From assembly GCF_000006565.2 (NCBI RefSeq), contig NC_031473.1:1717441-1781440 (forward strand): a stretch of DNA of 64,000 bases, given 5' to 3'. A program made the position numbers and the translations under genes. This DNA is from Toxoplasma gondii ME49 (lineage: Eukaryota > Apicomplexa > Conoidasida > Eucoccidiorida > Sarcocystidae). The notes below the pieces were generated by a model. It saw nothing but the letters and a program-made list of their open reading frames with translations. It did not search any database and was not told where the DNA came from. Position 1 is the first letter of the stretch, and each line of letters opens with the position of its first letter. Below, piece after piece: positions 49,892-64,000 of the stretch.

Positions 49892-51941
49892 CGATCTTCG
49901 AATGCATATCCATTTGCATGTGGAAGTGAGTGACGAATAGATACGCACCATTGACGGCTGACTACGAAACGATGGACAATGGCCGTTTCGCGACAAACGA
50001 CATCGCCTTTGGACCTGTCAGGTCCGGAGACGCATCTCGTGAGTCGTTGCACGAGCTGGACGAAGCGTTTACCTTGGCGAGAAGAACTCGAGAATCCGAA
50101 TGTAGACCCAGGTGAGGATGGCGACAATGCAGAAGATTTTTCCGCTGACAGGTCCCAGTTCGTAGATTTTTCGCAGTCTCTGAACAACGATGAAGGGTGA
50201 GGGGAGAGGCGGAGGCGAAGGCGGGAGCAAGAGACAGCCGCAGCAGAGCGGCGGCTGGCGACAGCATTGACAGAGACTGTCTTCGTAGAAGCTGTTGGTT
50301 GTTTTTCCACTGAGAGAGCGAGGCACTAGACCGGCTTCTCTGCATGCCTGGCCCGCGTCCGGGTGTCTGCCTTCTCGCTGCCAGTGCTGCTCTCCAGACG
50401 CGACGCAGTCTTCGGCCGGCGCGCTTTCTTGGAGCTCGCCCTCGTCCTCCTCCAGACACAGAGGCGCATGACCGCAGTTGCACGGTGCCGCTAAAGGCGA
50501 CGAGGCAGAGCACGGCGGATAGGACGCATGCTCCGGAAACAGAAGAGAAAAGTAGACTCGCTCCTGAAGTCGAGAAGAAGAGAGAAACAGTCAAACAGAG
50601 GGGCGGCCGTCAGTTCGTGGCAGAAAGGCCTCATCGATGCGAGCCTCGGATACTCACAAGGACGTTATTTCTCGCGGATAGGGCGAATCAGGGCAATTTC
50701 AAAGAGAACCTTTGTCAACGGAATCGAACAACGCTGACAGCCAAAGCCCACACTCTGTCGACCCAAGCGCATGCGCGAACGCTGCATGCGTCGAGCGATG
50801 CACACCCAGATGCAGACGCCAGCAACAGATAAAGAGACATGGACACACACGCAAACTGACATGCGCATACGCATGCCTCGGCATCGAGTGCAGACATGTG
50901 TGTGTACATACACAGCGACACAGACATGTATCGATGTATGGACGAACATGCGCGTTGACGCAAAGAAAAAAAAACTGTATGGTGTAGCGGCTTCTGCCGC
51001 GAGGGCGGCAGAGCACGGACGTGAGGAGACATCTGAAGCACCGAGGAGGGTGGGGTGCAGTTTCAAGACCTCTCCTTTTCTTGTCCCCTTGGAAGGAAGG
51101 GTGGCAACACTCTGCGGTAAAAGGAAAAAACTGACAAAGCAGAACTCAAAGGAACAGGCAAAACGGAGACAACAGGAAACGCAGAAAGAGCGACTAACCG
51201 TTCGAGCGGCAACGTCGTGCCAAGAATAGTGCTCCCGAATCTGCAAAAAGAAAACCAATGTGGATTTAACAACTCGGCTTCATACATGTTAAGACAACGT
51301 ACACCTGTGGTTGAGTTCCATGCAGGCAAAGACAGTTGAGCGTTAGTCTATCGACATACGGAAACATGCAGTTGATCGACAACCTACCAATACACACATG
51401 CATACGCACAACTACATGTATGTATACATGTAGGCGTACGTTTGTCACGTAAAGCTGCCCTTTTGTGTAAATTTATAGATTCAAGCGTAGTCCGCGAGAA
51501 AGTGACTGTCTTTTTCTGAATAGGCTGAGCCTACTTGTTCATGGAAACTGAACGGATCGACAGTGTGAACGATGGAGATCGCTTCTTCGAGGCGTCGAGT
51601 CACTTGGACGTCGTCGGGCTCGCTGAGCAAGACCATGTGCGGCGGCAAAACCTGAAAAGAAAATGACGAAACATCATCTGTTCGCTGTCCAACGCCGGCC
51701 AAACACCCCCTCAAAAAAGGGTAATCCACCTTCCGATATACACATAAACATATAAATATAAATATATATATATATATTTATTTATTCAAATCTGCCTACA
51801 CATATATGCATGGACACTTAACTACACATTTGTACACACATGCGTAAACCTATGCATTCACCAGCTACAAAGAACAACATTCATAAAGTCTTATATACAT
51901 ATACATATATATGTGCACGTATCCATGCACACGGCTCCACA

Positions 51942-51981
<40 letters not shown>

Positions 51982-52730
51982 TCCCTAGCACTACATATAG
52001 ACGCCTACAAGTGTCTAGATAAAAATACACATATACATACATATGCATATCTATCTATCTATGCATATGTATAAATATATATATCTTTATAAAGATATAC
52101 GTGACTTCGTCGGTTAGAAAGACAAGGTGCACGGGCACAGTTCGTTTCTGTGGCGTGAGTAGAATGCAGATGGCTTTTTGAGAAAACGCATCTGAACTGC
52201 ATGCGGCAGTCACCTCCGGGATGCCTCCGACGTTCGTTGATACGACGAGCATCCCACACGCTGCCGCTTCTGCGCAGCACAACACAGGAAGAGAACAGAA
52301 GGAATGAAAGGCTCACCAAAAGAGAGAGGTCCAATCATGCTGCATGCAGCTGAAGATACGCAAATGGTAAATGAGTGAAGGCACCTACATCGAGACGTAG
52401 TCGCAGACAGCTTCATGTCGACACCCTTTCTCCCCTGATCCGTCCATATCTACATACACCTGTATATACACCAATTGATATGTAAACATGTGGATCGACG
52501 TATACGCGGAGATACATGCGTGTCTATATATGTTCCGTGGAAAGTGAAACCTGTTGAGCTTCACAATGCCATGCTGGAACAAGCAGTCATGGGAGTTGAA
52601 TCGACTACTCGAGCAACCTTTCTGCATTTCGATCCCCCTGCTTAAACCTATCTGCCTCTCAATTCGTCCATCTCCCTCTGCGTGTGTACCAACCTACCAA
52701 CGTCCATTCATCTACATACGTCGACACGCA

Positions 52731-52790
<60 letters not shown>

Positions 52791-55700
52791 CATATATACG
52801 TATGCATACATGTACACCGACATCAATAGAATACCTACATAGATACATGTATGCATGTAAAAGACTCGAGAAACGTGTGAAGCGCGGTGCACAGGATCTC
52901 ATTGCCGGTGGCTTGCACTGCATCTTTGGAAGGTTTCAAGAGCCAGAGAGCAAGCGAGTGTGTCTGAAGCGCACAGCTGCAGAATCGCAGCCGTCCTCCG
53001 CGCGCTGGAAACGCCGCGTCGGAGTTCTTGGAAGCTCACCAACGATGGCAATGCAGAACGACTCTGTGAGGGAGGTGTTGAGGAAAATATGTCCGGACTG
53101 GAGAAGCGCACAAACTTTGTCGTGCGAGACAGCACCTGCGAAAAGCGATCGCAGAGACAGTCGCGTTGGCTCGAAGCGTTGCGGCCCGCCCTGTCGAGAC
53201 GAACGCCACCCTTGTACGACGACACACACCCGCGAGTTCCGAGACTCCGATCACCCCCCAAAGGATACGGTCCAGAGAGACGCCAGAGATGGGTGAAGAA
53301 GAAGAGTGAAGATCCCTATCGCGCTTTACTTCGTCTCTCTCGGTGGCGGGGAAACCACCTGAGACGACGTGAGAGGCAATGAAAAAAGGATTCCGTGACA
53401 TCACAGCTGGACCTTGTACTGCAGGTATCCAGTTACAAGTACATGTGACCTCTGCACACCGAGTCCGCGACCCAGAGCAGCGAATCGCAAAGCAAAAAGA
53501 AACTCTGAGTAGGACCTAGAGGAGCGCGGGCGTTGAGAGGAAAGACCGTGCGAGAGTTCCTGCTACGCTGCAGTCTGTTTGGACTTGTGCCATCAACATG
53601 CCCAGGACATGTCAAGAACGACGGACTTCTCTGAAAGTCGGAACACCGTAGCAGACAACCTGCGTTGACGCTTTATGATTTCCCGACAAAGAACGTACCA
53701 ATCAACTCGACTCGATCTTGCAGTCGGTGCTTCTCACGCATCTCCTCAAGAATAATGCGCTTCGGTCCGTAGCCCCCTGAAGCCGAAAGAAGGCGCAGAG
53801 AAAAGAACGTGGAAGACACACCTAATCAGGGAGAAGAAGTGACGTCGTTGACACCCCAAGACACTGCGAGAGGCATCCTCGAGGAGGACGCAAACAAGAA
53901 AATTGTCCCTTGTTTCGGCACAAACTCTGAGAGAAAAACGACCTGAAAATCTGGAGCACCTGCCAGACTGAGGCCCACAGCCGGCGTTTGTCTTTCGGGT
54001 GCGAGCGGAAACGCCGCAAAAGAAAACGTTTCAAATGCCTGTTGATTCGGAAACCTGCGACAGTCTAGACGATAACGCCATGCTTGCAATCGGATTGACT
54101 CAACGGGGGAAAGTCGTGATGCGTCCAGTTGTACAAACAACGCTTAAACATGAATCTTGCTGCAGCATTGTGTGAACCAGACCAAAGAGATGCGAACACC
54201 GAGACTCTCCTGAAAAGAGGTCCAGTCAGGGGACAACGCTGAGTATTCCTATGGGCGAGCGATGTGCGTCTTTCCACTGGAATGAGTAGGAAACCTGAAA
54301 AAAGTGAACATCTTCGCGTCTTCGCCGTCTCTGTTTCTTTATCCTCATGCGGCTTATGCTTGTGGCGAGGTCAGGCTTTTCACACAGGTGTCACAAAAAC
54401 GAAGAACTCCCTCGAACAGACGCTCAACGCGGCGATCGGCTAATACTCGAAGCTACCACACTATTTCGCGCTCCATCTATTCTGAGTCCGTTTGGAAGCT
54501 TCAAGACGGAAGGGGATTCCAGCGTTCGCTGTACCACTGGACGCATCACTACTTTCCCCCCGTTGAGTCAATCTCCGATTGCAAGCATGGTGTTGTCGTC
54601 GCGACTGTCGCAGGCGTCCAGTCCAAATCAACAGGCATTTGAAACGTTTTCTTTTGCGGCGTTTCCGCTCGCACGCGAAAGACAAACGCCGGCTGTGGGC
54701 CTCAGTCTGGCAGCGGGTCCAGGTCTCGTGGTTCTGCTTCAGGTTGAGTTATACAGCTACGGTCGGTCGCCGGCAAAGGGGAGTCCTCTTTCGACTGACA
54801 CGGGGGTGGCGACAGTCGAGCCAGGAGCCTCGAATGCCACCGAGGATGGACTGGCCTGTCTGCCGGAGAGAAAGGAAGTCACCAGTTTCAGCTCCTGCGA
54901 GGCGTGGATTGCTGACGAACTGTCACTTGGCCCTCATGAGTGTCTCAAGCGCTTGTTTGCTGACTCGTCCTCACCAATGACAAAGTTGACATTGGGGAGT
55001 TTCTTGCAGATTGGCGGGATCACCGTGACGAGCAAGTCGATGCCCTTCCGATAGGTCAAGCGCGAAAGGACGACGACGCGAATCTCCGGAGGCTTTGGAC
55101 GCTTCGACGGATCGGGGACCAAGGTGCTGGCGTCCTGTCGACATGGCGCGAGATCAGAGACGAGGAGAAGAGACAAGGGGGAGAAACAGGAAAATCGCGC
55201 GAGGGACGACCTTAGGAGAAAAGGACTCAGAGAGGAATTCACAGGAGCGAAGGACGGAATCTGGAAGAGAGAGCAGGAGAGAGGTCAGCGAGAGAAAGAA
55301 GCGGCGAGAAGCAGAACACCAACGGCAAGGCGAACGAAAGCCTTGACACGAAAGAAGAGCAGAAGCGCAGGAAAGCGGAAGCGAAGGCGCGACCGCCGAG
55401 GCGAAGAGAGCACCACGAAGGAAGAGAGTGCAAGGCGTCACAGTGGTTGGAGACGGCCCTCAGAAAGAAGGACGCCGCGAAAAGACGGAGGTCGCAGACG
55501 CTCAACTGCACAGCGAGTGGGCAGAGAAGACACCGAGGCGCGTCCCCATCGGCGCCTCCTCTCTGGCGGCGCCTTACCACCGCGTTGTTGATGACGTAGA
55601 CGCGAGAAGGAGGCACACCCGCTCTGAGGACGAAGTTTTCGCGGTGAGTGTGTGATACGCATATGCATGCGTCCAGGTCGTGGAGCACAAACCGCAGAAC

Positions 55701-57679
55701 TTTGTTGAGGTGGATGCAAGCCATGTCCGCGAATCCAAACAGACTGTGGTCTGTGTAGACAACCTGGAGACCGAGAGCAAGGCAAACACGAGCGAAGCAA
55801 GAGCCAGCGTTCCGCGAAATCGTCCCGAGAAGGGCGGTCTCGGCTTCTCCAGAGCGACGGAACAACGAAGAGGCAGTGGACGCAGCGGCGGCTCTGTGGA
55901 CGGGACGACGCGCGCTTGGGAAGAACAACCCACAGAGCGAGAAACCGAGGACAAACGACGTTTACGCATGGTCGAGATAGAGTTCAAGACCTCGAGGCGT
56001 CGCCTTCTCGGAGGTGACATCTGCTGACTTCGCTTCAGATGCAACGAGCAACGAAGGTCGCAAGGAGACTCCTTCGACTCCTGGAACGGCAAAATCAAGC
56101 CAAGACTCTGGAAGGGAGAAGCGGGCACTCCAACGAATAGTGCGACGACGAGGGACCGAGCGCAGAGACTCAGTTCCTGCGTCGGGCAGCGCGGATGTCG
56201 GAAAGATGAAATCAAGAGAAAGTGAAAACTATCGGGAAGCAGAGGCGAGAGCGAGGCGAGAAAGCTTACATGCATGCCGAGAGCGCGAGCGACGAGAGAG
56301 GCTTCGTGGGCCAAAGGGCTGGTTGCCTGGTGACCGTGGACGATGTCCGCCCGCTCTCGCAGCAGGATATTTCTGGAGGAAAGGAAACGAAGCAGACAGA
56401 AGAAGACAAACATACGAGAACAGAGAAGTGCGGAGGGCAGAGATACAGAGAGCAGGAGACGCAGAGGAGAGAGAGAAGAGCGAGCGAAGATGAAGCGGTT
56501 GAAGGTAGGAGGCAGAAGACGAACGAAACAGCACAGGGACGAACGAGAAAGGAGGTAACACAGCCAAAGAAAGGACGGAGAGAAGCAGGGCGGACGAGGC
56601 AAGAAGGGAAGAAAGGAAGAACATGGATAGAGAAGAGAGGACGAAAAAGGGAGACAGAAGGAAGAGAAGAAGAAAAAAAGAAGAAAGGGAACGTTATTAG
56701 GAGGAAGAGACACACTTGATGGACAACGCCAGAGAGGCGAGGAGTTTGACAGAGTCTGCAAGAGAAAGATGGGGCGGAAGTGACGGTCAGCGGAGCTATG
56801 AAGACCGGCCGATCGAAGGCGCTTACCGAATCAGAGGAAAAAACGAGAAGAATGTCGGGAGGGTAGCGTTGTCGTGAACAGGAACAAAAGGGAGATAGTA
56901 CACTTTGAGGCCGTTCGAAAGATAGCGGACGCCATGTCGACCGTCTGTGTAGTGTGTGATTGCAACAACTTTGTAGCCTAGGGAAGCAAATGAAAAGGAC
57001 CAAGAGGAGAGGAGAACCGTGTGAAGGGGAGAGGAGCACCGCAATGGAAAAAGGAGAAGGAATCGAGAAGGAGACACAGACGCCAGCGGAGAGACAACAG
57101 TCCATGTGAGACAGAAGCGAAGAGCTTTTGCGAGACGCAGAGGAACACAAACAGCCGGGGAACGAAAACGAGAGAGACGCCAGACACACGCGCAAAGACT
57201 AAAAAATGGACAAGCCTTATATGCAGAGAGAAGGGGACTGTACCGCAAAGCAAAGGAAAAAAGAAGAAGGACTTCAACAGCCGGACGGCAGAGAACTGGC
57301 TAAAGTTTACCGGAAACAGAGAACAGACTGCATGCACTGAAGAAAGGCAACGAAGAGAGAGAGAGAAAACGAAGAGAGCGAAAGAGAGGAGCGAGACACG
57401 GAGAGCAGACGAATCAGGTCCTTGGAGACAGAGAGAGAAAGACAGAGAGACGTATGACAAATACACAGAGAGGATCATGCAACGACCGGCTCGGCAAGGG
57501 ATGCCGCCTGTGTTGGGTCTCCTACCTCGCTGAATGAGGCACTGTGAGAGATGGTAGATGTGCGTTTCAATTCCTCCGAGAGAAGGGAAGAAGAAGTCAC
57601 TGACCATGCAAATGCATATCTGTCTCCTTCGTCTCCTTGTCGAGGCTTGGGCGTTACCGCCCCCTCTCGGCGCCTCCAT
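49118..57679 (-). CDS. PIGA: PIG-A: catalytic subunit of GPI N-acetylglucosaminyltransferase
   Basis: PIG-A transfers GlcNAc from UDP-GlcNAc to phosphatidylinositol at the ER membrane, the first step of GPI-anchor synthesis. Twelve exons, 57679-57526, 56977-56827, 56372-56270, 55763-55578, 55134-54975, 53776-53699, 53135-53040, 52269-52214, 51651-51535, 51240-51199, 50563-50073 and 49334-49118, join in phase throughout and give 616 residues. Family motifs appear in order: [88 protein letters not shown] and HYSWHDVA. This is the GT4-family glycosyltransferase fold, with the Glu of the EX7E motif supplied at the junction of exons 7 and 8. A membrane segment ([20 protein letters not shown]) follows and then a 70-residue acidic tail on the last exon. 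The roughly 130-residue segment in exon 11 before the membrane span is much longer than in the human protein (484 residues). ATG 57679 was chosen as the first Met in frame. Confidence 0.95.
49869..49891. repeat. (TA)n microsatellite in an intron
   Basis: A short TA run in the last intron of PIG-A. Confidence 0.9.
51946..51976. repeat. (TA)n microsatellite in an intron
   Basis: About 15 TA units in the PIG-A intron between exons 8 and 9, within a longer TA/CA-rich stretch (51737-52090). Confidence 0.95.
52734..52785. repeat. Long (TA)n microsatellite in an intron
   Basis: About 25 uninterrupted TA units in the PIG-A intron between exons 7 and 8, flanked by TACA/TATG variants. Confidence 0.97.
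53951..54145 (-). repeat. Left arm of a diverged inverted repeat in a PIG-A intron
   Basis: This arm matches 54521-54722 in reverse complement at roughly 85-90% by eye, with a few small indels. Both arms carry the same reading, including [11 protein letters not shown] and [11 protein letters not shown], in opposite orientations. They lie in the intron between PIG-A exons 5 and 6, about 375 bases apart. Confidence 0.9.
54521..54722 (+). repeat. Right arm of the inverted repeat in a PIG-A intron
   Basis: Partner of 53951-54145. The frame stays open from 54347 through the arm to 55054. Beyond the arm the two copies diverge, though both continue with Val/Leu-rich sequence. It may be a gene fragment or mobile-element remnant duplicated in inverted orientation. 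Confidence 0.9.
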
Positions 57680-58776
57680 CCTCCTGGAAGAAGCCTCGAA
57701 CGCGCCCAAGTTGAGGCGATCTACAGGTACGTGAGTCTCTGCATATGGCTATCTGCTGCAGTCGAGACAGGCTCCAGAATCCTCTGCATGCTTCTCTCGA
57801 CTGTCGCATGCAGATAAATCCGCGAGCTTGTTCCCAGAAAAAGGCATCCGCAAGCGTGGAGCAAGTGAAGAGAGAAACAGGAGACGAAGAAGAGGGTGAG
57901 GAAGACAAGGCGAGAAAGCGAAGAGGAAGAAGAGACCGACGAGAAGTGAGAGACAAGAGAGGGGAGGGGCGAAAGGAGGCAGAAAGGAGGAGACTGACGA
58001 GAGCGAACAGGCAGAAGGGGACGAAGAATGAAGGAAAGAAAACATGACACTCGAAGGCGACTTGCTGGGCGAGAGAGCGACGACGAGATCGACGACGAGA
58101 TCGACGACGAGAGCGACGTTTTCTCTCGCCACCGGAGGCCGCGGCAGGAAGAGACCGGGGGAGAGCCGTAGGCAGCGGGGACTCCGCTAAACGACACAGA
58201 AGAAATGAAACGTGAGACTGTGTTTGCTTGGAAGCGGAAAGTTGAAAAGCACAGCAAAAAAGACGGAGAGAGGTCCTCGGTCTGGCGACTTTTTTCGAGC
58301 ATGCATGCAGCCCCGGAAAAAGCCAACGCATGCCCGTAGGCGAGCACTCGTCTCCGCTTTTCGAAGGCCATCCATAAGTCGCGTTTCCTTTTTTTCTCTC
58401 TCTCACTCGCTTTCTCTTCACCAGTGGAGAGAGAGGCTCAGCCTTGTCTCTTCTCTTCGCGCGTCTTCTCTCCCTGCAGGCGCGGCGCGAGGAAGGTGAC
58501 GCACACACAAGACACAAACGCGAGAAGGTATCTCGACCTCGCTCCAGCTTCACCTGAAAATGGAGAACGCCGACATCGCAAGGGAGAGGAGACAGAGGCG
58601 AAGAGGCGAATTCAGACGTCGAGAAAGGAGACAGAGAAGAAGGGCATGAACGAGGCAGACTGACGAGGCGAAGGTCCGTAGGGAGGCCTCTGTCTTGCGC
58701 GTCTGCTGCTCCTCATACCCTCTTCGGAGGCTGCTTCTGACTCGCGAGCAAGTTCTCATCTTAGCTTCTCCCCAAG
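57680..58776. promoter_or_regulatory. Putative bidirectional promoter of PIG-A and apicoplast GluRS
   Basis: The two starts face away from each other across 1.1 kb. TGCATGC occurs at 57785-57791 and 58302-58308, with further GCATGC cores at 57806-57811, 58299-58304 and 58328-58333. TGCATGC is a known over-represented apicomplexan promoter motif bound by some AP2-family factors. Regulatory action here is inferred. Confidence 0.5.

Positions 58777-64000
<5,224 letters not shown>

Noticed and set aside
50069..50071. Stop codon right after the PIG-A membrane segment as the end of the gene
   Set aside because: A good CCAAG|GTAAAC donor precedes it, and a phase-matched exon at 49334-49118 supplies a natural acidic tail; kept only as an alternative ending.
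55574..56761. 395-codon minus-strand frame
   Set aside because: It is a pyrimidine-rich intron read in a Ser/Leu/Phe frame; the two PIG-A exons inside it use other frames or only part of it.

Overview
The window looks like nuclear DNA of a tissue-cyst coccidian (Toxoplasma, Neospora or Hammondia type). Coding sequence is GC-rich. Introns are numerous and mostly 300-1200 bases long, many with long (TA)n runs. Promoter regions carry TGCATGC and WGAGACG motifs. Proteins carry long disordered Ser/Pro/Arg/Glu insertions, and one gene encodes a bacterial-type glutamyl-tRNA synthetase with an N-terminal secretory signal, as expected for import into an apicoplast. I cannot name the species. An 875-base run of Ns (5192-6066) marks an assembly gap.

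Layout. 1-10 kb is sparse: one probable secreted coiled-coil protein (2756-4560, +) and a disordered coding candidate (6563-7192, +) flank the gap. At 10.3-11.1 kb lies a single-exon six-pass membrane protein (+). CWC27, a spliceosome-associated cyclophilin, lies at 14665-17141 (-). A five-exon gene for a small basic protein lies at 18845-19723 (-) and faces a six-exon gene for a C2 + CUE + CUE protein resembling Tollip (20898-25099, +). After 3 kb of microsatellite-rich DNA comes a five-exon gene of about 16 kb (28246-44339, -), predicted to encode 4450 residues with three PHD/extended-PHD modules. Between 44.9 and 49.1 kb there are only weak coding candidates. A 12-exon PIG-A gene (49118-57679, -) and the apicoplast-type GluRS gene (58777 to the window edge, +) share a divergent 1.1 kb promoter.

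The genes are housekeeping functions rather than one pathway: splicing (CWC27), ubiquitin-linked trafficking (C2/CUE), chromatin reading (PHD giant), the first step of GPI-anchor synthesis (PIG-A) and organellar translation (GluRS). Gene models were built by hand from splice-site motifs and reading-frame phase. In CWC27, the C2/CUE gene, the PHD giant, PIG-A and GluRS, every exon junction keeps frame and the final product matches known domain signatures. The most unusual items are the PHD giant, the Tollip-like protein, a diverged inverted duplication inside a PIG-A intron, and a small gene that emerges only when micro-exons are spliced.
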